The notes below the pieces were generated by a model. The model saw only the letters and a list, made by a program, of their open reading frames with translations. It ran no database searches and had not been told where the DNA came from. DNA of 23,874 nt from an uncultured Bacteroidales bacterium (GTDB taxonomy: Bacteria; Bacteroidota; Bacteroidia; Bacteroidales; Muribaculaceae): the NCBI GenBank assembly GCA_958418815.1, contig CATZGB010000042.1, positions 1-23,874 on the forward strand, given 5' to 3'. Shown here piece after piece: positions 1-8,854 of the stretch. Positions within the stretch are counted from its first letter, which is position 1. Every line of letters begins with the position of its first letter. A program made the translations under genes and the position numbers.

Positions 1-9
1 AACACGAAA

Positions 10-48
10 GTAGGAGATAAACACCTGCAATTAGTGTTTACCTCCTAC
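10..48. terminator. Hairpin, probable terminator of a gene upstream of the window
   Basis: A 15-bp inverted repeat with one mismatch: arm GTAGGAGATAAACAC at 10-24, 9-nt loop, arm GTGTTTACCTCCTAC at 34-48. A short T-rich stretch follows (54-59). It lies before the first gene and most likely ends transcription entering from the left. An operator role cannot be excluded. The remaining bases up to 148 contain no convincing promoter match. Confidence 0.5.
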
Positions 49-148
49 TCGATTGTTTTGTGAAATGTTCTCCGAATAATGTGCAATGTTACTATCGTAT
101 GCTGAATGTTATTATTAGACATCTGAAAACTTTTATATCAAAATAGCA

Positions 149-1140
149 ATGAAAGAAAGAACTTTAGGAGTGCTATCTCCGCTTACAGTATCAAGTATAG
201 GCTTGGGCTGTATGGGCATGAGCCACGGTTATGGTCCGGCTGCAAATGTAGATGAAATGGTAGGTCTAATCAGAAAAGCATACGATCTTGGTGTCACCTT
301 CTTTGACACAGCCGAGGTCTATGGTCCCTACACTAACGAGGAGCTTGTCGGAAAAGCACTGGAACCTATCCGCAACCATGTGAAAATCGCCACAAAGTTC
401 GGAATAAGCATGGAAATGGAGAAGTTTACTCAGGTGCTTGACAGTCGTCCTGAAACAATCCGTAAATCAGTCGAAGGGTCGTTGAAGCGTCTTCGTACCG
501 ATCACATAGACTTGTATTATCAGCATCGTGTTGACCCCGATGTGCCGGTCGAGGATGTCGCAGGCACTATCAAGGAACTAATGGATGAGGGGAAATCCTG
601 CACTGGGGTCTTTCCGAAGCCAGTATCAAGACTATACGTGCCGCTCATGCAATCCTTCCGCTGACAGCAGTTCAAAATGAATACTCCATGTTCTGGCGGG
701 AGCCTGAAAAGGAACTCATCGGTGTGCTTGAAGAACTTGGCATCGGACTGGTTACATTCAGTCCTCTTGGCAAAGGGTATCTTACAGGTGGTATTACTAA
801 GGATACAAAGTTCACCAAACACGATTTTCGTAATTCAGTACCACGTTTTACAAAAGAGAACATCGAGGCCAACATGGCACTCGTTGACTTTATCAAAGGA
901 CTTGCCATTGAGAAAGACATGACCCCGTCGCAAGTTGCAATAGCATGGTTGCTCTATCAGAAACCGTGGATTGTGCCAATTCCCGGAAGTCGCAGTCTTC
1001 GTCATCTTGAAGATAACCTTGGAGCTGCTGATGTCTCTTTCACACAAGAAGAACTGAAACGAATAGATGAAGTATTGGATTCAATCCATATACAAGGCGA
1101 CCGCTATAATGCCAACAATCAGGCAAATGTCGGGAACTGA
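149..1140 (+). pseudogene. Aldo-keto reductase, disrupted by a -1 frameshift
   Basis: The gene reads as one NADPH-dependent aldo-keto reductase in two frames. The first part (149 to about 595) holds the catalytic tetrad residues D53, Y58, K83 and H126 (TFFDTAEVYG, IATKFG, LYYQHR). The second part runs in another frame to the stop at 1140 and carries the C-terminal cofactor-binding end (WIVPIPGSRS). The break is at 590-596: GAG GGG AAA TCC should be GAG GGG AAA ATC, as in the paralog at 7833-8849 (EGKILHWG), so one A is missing. Restoring it gives about 330 residues, normal for the family. The junction lacks a standard slippery heptamer, so this is a pseudogene or a sequencing/assembly error rather than programmed frameshifting. 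No signal peptide is present. The gene converges on the minus-strand operon and shares a terminator with it. Confidence 0.85.
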
Positions 1141-1160
1141 AATCAAGCAATAATATAAAG

Positions 1161-1201
1161 GAATACGGAGCCAAGTCGCATTTGACAAGGCTCCGTATTT
1201 C
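1161..1201. terminator. Bidirectional terminator between convergent AKR genes
   Basis: A perfect 11-bp inverted repeat, AATACGGAGCC at 1162-1172 and GGCTCCGTATT at 1189-1199. An inner GTC/GAC extends the stem. A-rich and T-rich flanks lie outside the arms. It sits between the stop at 1140 (+) and the stop at 1218 (-). Confidence 0.8.
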
Positions 1202-1217
1202 GTATGTGAGAGAATTA

Positions 1218-2057
1218 TTATCTCCAGCCCATAAACATTTTCACGACTTCAGGATCGTGATGGTCGAAGAACAGGCTTGTGGCAGTGTCAAGTGCTGCAA
1301 TTTCAGCCATATCTCCGGCGGAGAGTTCAAAGTCGAATATGTTGATATTCTGCTGCATGCGCTCGATGTGGGTTGATTTCGGGATGATAATCACACCTCG
1401 TTGCAAGAGCCAGCGGAGTGCGACCTGTGCCACACTTTTACCATATTTCTTGCCGATCGTTTCAAGTACGGGATTGGTAAAGAATCCGTTTCGTCCCTCG
1501 GCGAGCGGTGCCCATGCCATGATGTGGGTGCCGAACTCCTGCATGTATTTCTGAGCTGCTATCTGCTGGTCGAACACATGGGTTTCCACCTGATTGACAG
1601 CGGGAACAATCTCCACGTTGCTTGCGAGGTCGATGAAATGGTCGGGGTAGAAATTGCTGACACCGATTGCGCGGAGCTTGCCCTCCTTGTATGCCTCTTC
1701 CATAGCGCGGTATGCGCCGTAGCGGTCGCAGAAAGGCTGGTGAAGCAACATCAGGTCGATGTAGTCAGTGCCGAGTTTTCGCAGACTTTCGTCTATCGAC
1801 CTTTTGGCTTTTTCGTAGCCATAGTTTGAAATCCATATCTTGGATACGAGGAACAGCTCGGCGCGTGCTATGCCGCTGTTTTTCACAGCGGCACCGACAC
1901 CTTCCTCATTGTGATAAGCCTGAGCCGTATCAATCATGCGGTAGCCGACACTGAGCGCATCGCTAACGCAACGCTCACATTCAGCCGGGGATACCTGATA
2001 GACGCCATAGCCCACCTGCGGCATTATGACGCCATTGTTTAATGTCACTGTATTCAT
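1218..2057 (-). CDS. Aldo-keto reductase (DkgA-like), cytoplasmic
   Basis: An NAD(P)H-dependent aldo-keto reductase of the 2,5-diketo-gluconate reductase (Dkg) type, about 279 residues and full length. Members reduce small aldehydes and ketones such as methylglyoxal. The tetrad is complete: D43 (RMIDTAQAY), Y48, K73 (LVSKIW) and H106 (LMLLHQP). The C-terminal IIIPKST binds the cofactor phosphate. I chose the start at 2057 because its ATG overlaps the upstream TGA as ATGA, implying translational coupling, and because MNTVTLNNGV is the usual family N terminus. An ATG 12 bases upstream (2069) is possible. There is no signal peptide. It is the last gene of the ten-gene minus operon. The physiological substrate cannot be read from sequence. 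Confidence 0.93.
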   Translation of the reverse strand: MNTVTLNNGVIMPQVGYGVYQVSPAECERCVSDALSVGYRMIDTAQAYHNEEGVGAAVKNSGIARAELFLVSKIWISNYGYEKAKRSIDESLRKLGTDYIDLMLLHQPFCDRYGAYRAMEEAYKEGKLRAIGVSNFYPDHFIDLASNVEIVPAVNQVETHVFDQQIAAQKYMQEFGTHIMAWAPLAEGRNGFFTNPVLETIGKKYGKSVAQVALRWLLQRGVIIIPKSTHIERMQQNINIFDFELSAGDMAEIAALDTATSLFFDHHDPEVVKMFMGWR

Positions 2058-2629
2058 TGTTCTATCCATTTTTTAATTTGTTCAGGTTTTGCGGGAAGAC
2101 GCAGTCCAGTCTTTATGTTAAGGTCGGGATAACCTTTATGCAGGGTTGCATCCGCCTCCGACATCGGGCTTTCGTAGGAGGTGCAGAACGGATATATGAC
2201 CTTGTTTTTCAGCTCTGCACGGTAGTTATCGAGGAACGTGCGGATTACAGCCGGTTCTTCGTGCCACCATATCGGGAAACCAACGAAAACGGTGTCGACA
2301 TCCGCGAAGTTAATGTCAACAGGCTTGATGGCGGGGCGAAGCGACTGGTTGAGATGTTCCTGAGTGCATCGCGACTGCTCGTTTACCCAATCCACATCCT
2401 CTGATGAATATGGCTGTTCGGGCTGGAGGCGTATCATTTTCGCCCCTGTCGCGGCAGCAACTTCCTTGGCTGCCAGTTCCGTATTACCGGAATGAGTGAA
2501 ATAGACGATTACAGATTTCATTTCTTCGTTTGTAGGGGTTTGTGGCGTTGATGCCGGTTTGGAGGCGCAGGCACTGAAAGCCATAGCCAGAACCGACATA
2601 ACAGTCATTATTGATTTTACAAATTTCAT
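2054..2629 (-). CDS. Flavodoxin-like lipoprotein
   Basis: A 191-residue flavodoxin-fold protein predicted to be exported and lipid-anchored. Residues 1-21 form a signal peptide ending in a lipobox-like FSAC with C21. The FMN phosphate loop is YFTHSGNTELAA (about residues 43-54). The motif PIWWHEEP in the middle and PFCTSYESP near the end are typical of the flavodoxin_4 group found in Bacteroidetes and Firmicutes. Flavodoxins carry FMN and pass electrons to partner enzymes; in the envelope this would need exported FMN. It is 19 bp downstream of the alpha/beta hydrolase and overlaps the AKR by ATGA, so the three are co-transcribed. The fold is secure; the electron donor and acceptor are unknown. 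Confidence 0.9.
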   Translation of the reverse strand: MKFVKSIMTVMSVLAMAFSACASKPASTPQTPTNEEMKSVIVYFTHSGNTELAAKEVAAATGAKMIRLQPEQPYSSEDVDWVNEQSRCTQEHLNQSLRPAIKPVDINFADVDTVFVGFPIWWHEEPAVIRTFLDNYRAELKNKVIYPFCTSYESPMSEADATLHKGYPDLNIKTGLRLPAKPEQIKKWIEQ

Positions 2630-2648
2630 ATTGATTTGTTTTTGCTGA

Positions 2649-3752
2649 TTATAGATTCTTGCCGAAGAAGTCAGTCAATTTATCGGAAATCTGAGTCACG
2701 TACTCAGGCACATAATAGGTCTGGATATGTGTCGCACCGAGTACAAGGAACAGCTCCTTGTTATCGGTTCCGGTTGCCTTGCTGAAGCACTGTTCCGACA
2801 TGTATAGCGTATCGGCATTTTTACCGGCAATCATCAGCAGAGGCTTGTTGATGAGCTGCATCCCTTCCGAGGCATCCCAGTCCATCAGATCTATAAGGCT
2901 GCTTTTGGTATAGCGGAAAGTGGAATTGGGATGTGCGTAATTGACGATGTAGTAGTCATAGCCCTCGCGGTAGAGGTCAAACGGCAGTTTTGCAGCCTGC
3001 TCCGGGGTTACTCCGCTCATGTCGCCGACATATTCTATTTCACCGCCTTCGGATTCCTTCTGACGTGCTGCACAAGCATCTTCGAGCCGTTCCTGAATCT
3101 GGTTTATCTGCGAATCGAGGAACCCGTTGCGGCGCACCAGTCCCGAATTGAACAGGCTGAGTGTGGCGATTGCCTTGAAGCGTTTGTCGGTCTGTGCCGC
3201 CTTTGCCGTGTAGCCGCCACCACCGCAGATACCGAGTATACCTAGACGGTCGGCGTCAACGCCGGGATATGTAAGCAGGATATCTGCCGCGCGGTGAATG
3301 TCCTCCACACGGTTTGCCGGCTTGTCGGTGCTTCGGGGTTCTCCTCCACTCGCACCCTGATAAGCGGCGTCAAAGGCAAGAGTGATATAACCCTTTCCAG
3401 CCATAATTTGCGCGTAGTTGCCGGCAACCTGCTCCTTTGTGCCTCCGTTGGGGTGTGCCACGACGAGTGCGGGATACTTTCGGGCGGTATCATATCCTGC
3501 GGGAGTATAGACGTTGGCACGGATTTTCAAACCGTTCAGGTCATATTCAATCGGGTGGATATTGACCTTTCCGGCTTCGTTCTTCATAATGGCGTTGTTG
3601 TAGACAAGGCCGTAGGGATTGCCCTTATAGGCAAGGACATCCTTTACATCGACATTCTTGAAAATAGGTTTTGTTTCCATAATCGTAGAATTTTGAGTGA
3701 ATGCCGGGAGAGACATCAGTCCCAGTATTATTGATAATATATATTTCTTCAT
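2649..3752 (-). CDS. Exported alpha/beta hydrolase with a Cys at the nucleophile position
   Basis: A 367-residue alpha/beta hydrolase of the YcjY / dienelactone-hydrolase-like group. Residues 1-19 look like a Sec signal peptide (PAFTQ before the cleavage point). The nucleophile elbow is GICGGGG with C176 in the G-x-nucleophile-x-G position, where most esterases have Ser; dienelactone hydrolases also use Cys. The acid may lie in IAGKNADTLY and the base is His in GATHIQTYY near the C terminus. The oxyanion strand is VVAHPNGG (97-104). A Met at residue 25 could give a cytoplasmic form, but the longer start gives a standard signal peptide. It lies 10 bp after the Fe-ADH and 19 bp before the flavodoxin. 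Substrate unknown. Confidence 0.88.
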   Translation of the reverse strand: MKKYILSIILGLMSLPAFTQNSTIMETKPIFKNVDVKDVLAYKGNPYGLVYNNAIMKNEAGKVNIHPIEYDLNGLKIRANVYTPAGYDTARKYPALVVAHPNGGTKEQVAGNYAQIMAGKGYITLAFDAAYQGASGGEPRSTDKPANRVEDIHRAADILLTYPGVDADRLGILGICGGGGYTAKAAQTDKRFKAIATLSLFNSGLVRRNGFLDSQINQIQERLEDACAARQKESEGGEIEYVGDMSGVTPEQAAKLPFDLYREGYDYYIVNYAHPNSTFRYTKSSLIDLMDWDASEGMQLINKPLLMIAGKNADTLYMSEQCFSKATGTDNKELFLVLGATHIQTYYVPEYVTQISDKLTDFFGKNL

Positions 3753-3762
3753 ATCGGATGCG

Positions 3763-4920
3763 TTACATTGTTTCTTTCAGTATTTCAAACAGCTCATCGT
3801 GAGTAAATCTCTTGGCGCATCCCGGAGTCAGCACGGTCGAGTCTGCCGCTTTGCGAAGCAGGGTTTCTTCAGTCACGCCAATCTCACACCATCGCGAAGG
3901 CATGCCGATTTCCCTGATAAAAGATTCAAGCGCATCGACACCTTTTGCCGCCTTCTCTTTTTCAGAGCCTTCTGTTATGCCCCACACGTTCTCAGCCATT
4001 GCCGCCAGTTTTTCAACTCCTTCGTCCAGCATGTGACGGTAAAGGGTCGGATGTATAATGGCAAGACCGGCACCGTGGTTGCAATCTGTATATGCTCCCA
4101 CTGCGTGTTCAAGCATGTGGCACTGGAAGTCAGTGATTTTGCCGAGTTTAAGAATTGAGTTCTCAGCCATCGCAGATGCCCACATCAGCTCTCCTCTTGC
4201 AAAGTCGTTGTCGGGGTCTGCAATCAGTGCGCGGATATTTTTGATTACATTGCGCATTATGGCTTCGTTTATCTCGTCGGTAAGATTGGTGTGTGCAGGG
4301 CGTCCCATATAGGTTTCCATACAGTGGCTCAGCGTGTCAAAGGCACCGCTGATCACCTGCTTCATGGGCAAGGTCAGCGTCAAGTCGCTGTCAAGCACCG
4401 CAAATGAATTGAACGCACCGAAAAGAGGCTGTTTCAGTTTAAGCTCCTCGTTGGTTATTACCGCGCCGTTATTCTGTTCCGCACCGGTGCCTGATGCTGT
4501 TACAATCGCCCCCATAGGGATGCAGTCTGTCGCCATGCGACGTTCTTTCCCATACTGCATACTCCAGATATCGTCATCGGTCTTTGCCTGAATCGAGACA
4601 ATCTTGCAGCAGTCTATAACGGAACCTCCGCCGACGGCAAGTATGAAATCGACATTGTTTTCACGGGCAATTTTTGCGCCTTCCTGAACTTTGGCGTATG
4701 TGGGATTGGGCATAATGCCGCTAAAATCCACAACTGTCTTGCCTGCTGCTTCAAGCATTTTCCGGATGCGGTCATAAAGACCTGACCGTTTCAATGAGCC
4801 GCCACCGTAGGCAAGCATTACTTTGTTACCCATTTTGGGCATTTCTGTATTCAAGGCAGTCTCCAAACAGCCTTTGCCGAAATACTGTTTTACCGGATAT
4901 TGAAAAGTGAAAGAATCCAT
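3763..4920 (-). CDS. yqhD: Iron-containing alcohol dehydrogenase, YqhD/BdhA-like
   Basis: A 385-residue type III alcohol dehydrogenase that reduces aldehydes to alcohols with NAD(P)H in the cytoplasm; E. coli YqhD is an NADPH-dependent aldehyde reductase. The dinucleotide region has AYGGGS (37-42) and AVGGGSVIDCCK (95-106). Metal ligands match YqhD with a one-residue offset: D195 and H199 (GAFDTLSHC), H268 (FQCHML) and H282 (DCNHGAG). There is no signal peptide. The length is normal. It lies 8 bp after the exported Zn-ADH and 10 bp before the hydrolase. Together with DkgA-like AKRs and an AraC regulator it recalls the E. coli yqhC-yqhD-dkgA locus. The gene symbol indicates family similarity, not proven orthology. 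Confidence 0.93.
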   Translation of the reverse strand: MDSFTFQYPVKQYFGKGCLETALNTEMPKMGNKVMLAYGGGSLKRSGLYDRIRKMLEAAGKTVVDFSGIMPNPTYAKVQEGAKIARENNVDFILAVGGGSVIDCCKIVSIQAKTDDDIWSMQYGKERRMATDCIPMGAIVTASGTGAEQNNGAVITNEELKLKQPLFGAFNSFAVLDSDLTLTLPMKQVISGAFDTLSHCMETYMGRPAHTNLTDEINEAIMRNVIKNIRALIADPDNDFARGELMWASAMAENSILKLGKITDFQCHMLEHAVGAYTDCNHGAGLAIIHPTLYRHMLDEGVEKLAAMAENVWGITEGSEKEKAAKGVDALESFIREIGMPSRWCEIGVTEETLLRKAADSTVLTPGCAKRFTHDELFEILKETM

Positions 4921-4928
4921 CTGGTTTA

Positions 4929-6068
4929 TTATTTTTCTAAAGTTGACATATCAATTACGTAACGGAACTTTACTTCTCCGTTTTTGACTTTCTCGTATGC
5001 GTCGGTTATGAGGTCGGCATCTGCCTTTATCACTTCGACATCAGGATATATGCCATGCGCCACCGAATAGTCCATCATTTCCTGAGTTTCTCCGATACTT
5101 CCGATTCGAGAACCGAACAAACGTCTGTTTGCCATACCGATGAATGAGCGCATTGAAAGCTGCGGCATATCTTTTGCCGATGGAATGCCGACTATGCACA
5201 TCTGCCCGTTCCATTTCAGCATCTTCATATATGTCATAGGGTCGTAAGCCGAAGGAATGGTACTGATGATGAAATCGAACTCATTTGCGATAGATGCCAT
5301 AGCCGACGAGTCGTTGACGTTTACATACCGTGACGCTCCCATCTCTTTTGCAGCTTCACGCTTGTCTTCCGAAATGTCGAAGACCGTGACATCGGCACCG
5401 AGAGCTTTCAGGTATTTCACAGCCATGTTTCCCAGACCTCCGAAACCGGCAACTCCGACTTTATCGCCGGACTTGACACCGGCATATTTTATAGGCGAAT
5501 AAGTTGTGATTCCTGCACACAGCAGCGGTGCGACTTTCTCCATATCTGCATTTGCAGGAATGGCTATGGCATAGTCCTGAGAAACCACTATGTTATCGGA
5601 ATATCCTCCTTGAGTTGGCTCATTATCGTGGTAAGGGTCATGGTCGTGATAAGTAGAAACAGACTCGCTGCAATAATGCTCCTGTCCGTTGAGGCAATAG
5701 TCACATACATGGCATGAATTGATTATGCAGCCGACACCGGCATAATCACCAACCTTGAATTTCGTTACATCTTTTCCAACAGCAACGACACGCCCGGCGA
5801 TTTCATGCCCCGGCACCATCGGATACTCTTCCTTTCGCCAGTCACCATGCACATTGTGGAGATCACTGTGACAGATGCCTGAATACAGAATCTCAATCTG
5901 TATCTCGTCATCACCGACGGCATGGCGGTTGAATTTGTAAGGATGAAACACACCGCTTTCATCAAATGCGGCAAAACCGTGTGTCGGTATGCTGTCAGTC
6001 TGAGCGTATAAGTTTAATGACAGACTCGACAGACTTATTAATAAAAGTATTTTGGAATATAATTTCAT
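4929..6068 (-). CDS. Zinc-dependent alcohol dehydrogenase (YahK/CAD-like) with a signal peptide
   Basis: A 379-residue medium-chain dehydrogenase of the cinnamyl-alcohol-dehydrogenase / YahK group, which normally reduces aldehydes with NADPH in the cytoplasm. Catalytic zinc ligands are C66 (GICHSD), H88 (PGHEI) and C184 (LCAGIT). Structural zinc ligands are C119, C122, C125 and C133. The Rossmann loop is GFGGLG (208-213). The oddity is residues 1-23: a basic start, a hydrophobic LLLISLSSLSL stretch and LYAQ, a convincing Sec signal peptide that cytoplasmic relatives lack. No in-frame ATG lies between it and the catalytic core. If exported, the enzyme would work where NAD(P)H is not freely available. 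It is sixth in the minus operon, 5 bp after the esterase. Confidence 0.92.
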   Translation of the reverse strand: MKLYSKILLLISLSSLSLNLYAQTDSIPTHGFAAFDESGVFHPYKFNRHAVGDDEIQIEILYSGICHSDLHNVHGDWRKEEYPMVPGHEIAGRVVAVGKDVTKFKVGDYAGVGCIINSCHVCDYCLNGQEHYCSESVSTYHDHDPYHDNEPTQGGYSDNIVVSQDYAIAIPANADMEKVAPLLCAGITTYSPIKYAGVKSGDKVGVAGFGGLGNMAVKYLKALGADVTVFDISEDKREAAKEMGASRYVNVNDSSAMASIANEFDFIISTIPSAYDPMTYMKMLKWNGQMCIVGIPSAKDMPQLSMRSFIGMANRRLFGSRIGSIGETQEMMDYSVAHGIYPDVEVIKADADLITDAYEKVKNGEVKFRYVIDMSTLEK

Positions 6069-6073
6069 GATTC

Positions 6074-7114
6074 TTAAATGGTAATGTTAGGTATCCCTGC
6101 CGAATGGTTCATATGTTTCTCCCAGAACTTGACCGCGCCGTCCATCCAGCCCTCTGCACTTGTGCCAGTACCAAGACCGAAACCGTGGCGCAGATTTGGG
6201 AACAGATGAAATTCGGCATCTATGCCGAGCGACTGCAACGCCTCCACCCGGCGGCGCATTACCGTCGGACTTGCAATAGCATCATTCTCACCGATAACAA
6301 CGTATGTCGGCGGATCCTGACGCGTATATTCCGAATGGCCGGTATAGCCCATCACGACTGTGGCAGGGCGGGCATCGACAAAGTTGCCGAATGCCGCAGG
6401 AGTGTATGATCCGATATATGCAGCCATACGCGCTCCTGCCGAGCCGCCCCATACAGAGTAGTCATCAGTCGATACGCCTAACTCAGAGGCATGGGTAAAT
6501 ATATAGTCTATGCCTGCCGAAAGGTCTTCGACGGCACTCTGCGCTCCACGGTCAACGCTGTACTGGATTACGAAAGCATTGTAGCCTTTCTTGCTCAGTT
6601 CGAGTGCAAGAGGAAAACCCTCGTGGATTGAACCGACATAAGAGAATCCTCCTCCCGGACAGAACACAGCGAATGGCGCGCCGGGATTTCCGGGAAAGAA
6701 AAACAGTCCGGCATCCTTGCGACTGAGGTCATAGTATAACTGCTTACCATTTCCAACCATATCTATCATCTCGTTGATATAGCCCACAGCCCTTCCGGCG
6801 TCCACATAATTGTGGTATGGCAGAAGCGACGGTATATTGCCGAGCTTCATGTCGGGATCGTAACGCCACTCAAGCGGCAGGATATATCTTCCGAAACCTT
6901 GAAAAGCAGGATGATTTACCACATCGCTGACAGTGTTTGCTGTTGTAAGATGGCTGTAATCTTTCATTTCAGACGGGTTTTCATCGCGGTTGCCGGGATT
7001 ATTCTCCGACACCTCCACCTCTAACAATTCCTCTTCCGCTGATGTTGAGGCACATCCGGCAAGAACCGAGAAAAGAGCAACAGATACCGACAATATCATA
7101 AGTCGAGCTGCCAT
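6074..7114 (-). CDS. Esterase/alpha-beta hydrolase lipoprotein
   Basis: A 346-residue alpha/beta hydrolase of the BD-FAE / acetyl-esterase type. The N terminus is a lipoprotein signal with a clear lipobox LAGC (C21), followed by an acidic linker to about residue 50. The oxyanion motif is FCPGGGFSYVG (151-161), the nucleophile elbow is WGGSAGARM with S225, the acid is in VIGENDAIAS and the base is His in NLRHGFG. Such enzymes hydrolyse esters, often acetyl or feruloyl groups on glycans, or small lactones. It is separated by 3 bp from the RibD-like gene and by 5 bp from the Zn-ADH. It resembles the esterase at 8855-9913 in overall plan. Substrate unknown. Confidence 0.9.
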   Translation of the reverse strand: MAARLMILSVSVALFSVLAGCASTSAEEELLEVEVSENNPGNRDENPSEMKDYSHLTTANTVSDVVNHPAFQGFGRYILPLEWRYDPDMKLGNIPSLLPYHNYVDAGRAVGYINEMIDMVGNGKQLYYDLSRKDAGLFFFPGNPGAPFAVFCPGGGFSYVGSIHEGFPLALELSKKGYNAFVIQYSVDRGAQSAVEDLSAGIDYIFTHASELGVSTDDYSVWGGSAGARMAAYIGSYTPAAFGNFVDARPATVVMGYTGHSEYTRQDPPTYVVIGENDAIASPTVMRRRVEALQSLGIDAEFHLFPNLRHGFGLGTGTSAEGWMDGAVKFWEKHMNHSAGIPNITI

Positions 7115-7117
7115 ACG

Positions 7118-7828
7118 TCACCCCTTTTTATGAAATTTATATTTGAGCCACACTATGCCATGATTGCACACATCGGCAGAAAGCAGCTCCAGTGACTGAC
7201 CGGAAGCCGGGGTCTCATCAGACGCGCCGAGATATTCAAATATGGAGGGCGCGGTGGTAAGGCCGTCAATTCCGGGATACATCACAAGGCTAAGTTCATC
7301 TATAAGTCCGGCAGCGAGCATCGCACCGTTGATTATGCCGCCACCCTGAAGCGAGATTTTATTTATCCCGAAGCGGTCATGAATAATCTCCATTGCACTG
7401 CGCAGATCAGTCGGGTCGGCAAGCACAATGTATGAAATGCCTTTTTCTTCAAGTATTGCAAGATAATCGGCTGTCGCATTTGTTCCTAAGACGACAAGGA
7501 TATTGTCGCCACGGAGGCGGCTGTTGGTGTAAAAAATATCCGCATCGGGGTCAACGGTTATGAACAGTCTTTCAGAGTCACGGTTTCCGATATAGACTTT
7601 ACCGGCTTGTGCCCTGTCGTTGCTCTTGGGCATGAACTTATAAGGGAAAGCCTCCTTCGCAGTTGACTTGCCGAACATCCATGCGTCAGTGTCAAGCGAT
7701 TTTCCTAACGCGGCATATTCCTTGAACAACTCACCGGCAGGTGTGCCGTCAAACGGCAGCGTCCACCGACCCGGCAGAAGTCGGCCGTCAACCGAACTCA
7801 TTATGTGGCATATTACTTTTGGAACCAT
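7118..7828 (-). CDS. RibD C-terminal / dihydrofolate-reductase-like reductase
   Basis: A 236-residue protein with the RibD_C fold, which reduces a pyrimidine or related ketone or imine with NAD(P)H. The N-terminal MVPKVICHIMSSVDGRL is the typical first strand, and LQGGGIINGAMLAAGLIDEL (about residues 160-179) is the family's cofactor-binding segment. The deaminase half of bifunctional RibD is absent. There is no signal peptide. It lies between an AKR (4 bp) and an esterase (3 bp), so it is a cytoplasmic member of the operon. It may be a general reductase rather than a riboflavin enzyme, although a flavin link would fit the many flavoproteins nearby. Confidence 0.88.
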   Translation of the reverse strand: MVPKVICHIMSSVDGRLLPGRWTLPFDGTPAGELFKEYAALGKSLDTDAWMFGKSTAKEAFPYKFMPKSNDRAQAGKVYIGNRDSERLFITVDPDADIFYTNSRLRGDNILVVLGTNATADYLAILEEKGISYIVLADPTDLRSAMEIIHDRFGINKISLQGGGIINGAMLAAGLIDELSLVMYPGIDGLTTAPSIFEYLGASDETPASGQSLELLSADVCNHGIVWLKYKFHKKG

Positions 7829-7832
7829 TTTT

Positions 7833-8849
7833 TCAGATTGCTTTTTGAGATTTTACAATTTTTGAGCCGCCGAACACTTCGCTCATTGGCATTGTATCGA
7901 GGGTGCGGTCAATCCGGGCGATTTCCTCTTGGCTCAGTTTAACATCAGGCGCGCCGGCATTCTCTTTCAAACGGCACAGATGCCGTGTGCCGGGGATAGG
8001 AACAATCCACGGTTTCTTACACAGCATCCATGCCAGCGATATCTGCGAGGGTGTGGCATGATGTTCATCGGCAAGTTGTGTGATATAGTCCATCAGCTCA
8101 CGGTTCTTTTCAAAGCTCTCCTTTTTGAACTGCGGCATTGCGGCCCGATAGTCGGAGTGCGGGTCAAAAGTTGAAGATGCGTCATAGTTTGCTGTAAGCA
8201 GACCGTTAGCGAGCGGAGAAAACGCCACAAAGCCGATGCCAAGTTCTTCCAACACAGGGAACAGAGCCTCATGCCACCGCGCCATCATCGAATAGCGGTT
8301 CTGCACGGCAGTGACACGGCAGACGGCATGTGCCCGACGCAGATATTCCTCGTCAGCCTCCGAGATGCCCCAGTGGAGAATCTTGCCTTCCTTCATAAGG
8401 TCGAGCATCACACCTGCCACCGTTTCCGGCTCTACATCCGGGTCAATACGGTGCTGGTAATAGAGGTCGATGTGATCAGTGCGAAGACGCCGCAAAGAGC
8501 CTTCAACAGCCTTGCGTATCGCCGCCGGACTTGAATCCGGTATAAGCGGATGCGGGCCGTCACCACCCGGATTCTCGAATTCAAGACCGAATTTTGTTGC
8601 AAAAACAATTCTGTCACGATAAGGCTGCAAGGCTTCTCCGAGCAGTTCCTCGTTGGCGTGCGGATCATCGACAGAGCCGTAAATCTCGGCAGTATCAAAG
8701 AATGTATAACCCATATCGACCGCATCATCAAGCAGCCGGATCATATCCCGTTTATTTGCTGGAGTGCCGTATCCGTGGCTCATGCCCATGCAGCCAAGTC
8801 CGACGGCAGATACTCTCAGACCACTCAGTCCTAATGTCCTATATTCCAT
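7833..8849 (-). CDS. Aldo-keto reductase, cytoplasmic (paralog of the 149-1140 gene)
   Basis: A 338-residue aldo-keto reductase starting at the ATG at 8849. The reading frame extends 30 codons further upstream into the preceding esterase gene, but that extension is not AKR-like, and MEYRTLGLSG is the expected N terminus. The tetrad is present: D52 (FFDTAEIYG), Y57, K86 (FATKFG) and H in LYYQHRID. The C-terminal WIVPIPGTRH closes the cofactor site. It is clearly homologous to the frameshifted gene at 149-1140 (shared LGCMGMSHGYG and RLRTDHIDLYYQHR), which suggests duplication within the island. It follows the esterase by 5 bp and precedes the RibD-like gene by 4 bp. No signal peptide. Confidence 0.93.
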   Translation of the reverse strand: MEYRTLGLSGLRVSAVGLGCMGMSHGYGTPANKRDMIRLLDDAVDMGYTFFDTAEIYGSVDDPHANEELLGEALQPYRDRIVFATKFGLEFENPGGDGPHPLIPDSSPAAIRKAVEGSLRRLRTDHIDLYYQHRIDPDVEPETVAGVMLDLMKEGKILHWGISEADEEYLRRAHAVCRVTAVQNRYSMMARWHEALFPVLEELGIGFVAFSPLANGLLTANYDASSTFDPHSDYRAAMPQFKKESFEKNRELMDYITQLADEHHATPSQISLAWMLCKKPWIVPIPGTRHLCRLKENAGAPDVKLSQEEIARIDRTLDTMPMSEVFGGSKIVKSQKAI

Positions 8850-8854
8850 TATAG

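Noticed and set aside
587..600. Possible programmed frameshift in the AKR gene
   Set aside because: The site GAG GGG AAA TCC lacks a standard slippery heptamer with matching re-pairing, no stimulatory hairpin is evident, and AKRs are not known to use frameshifting.
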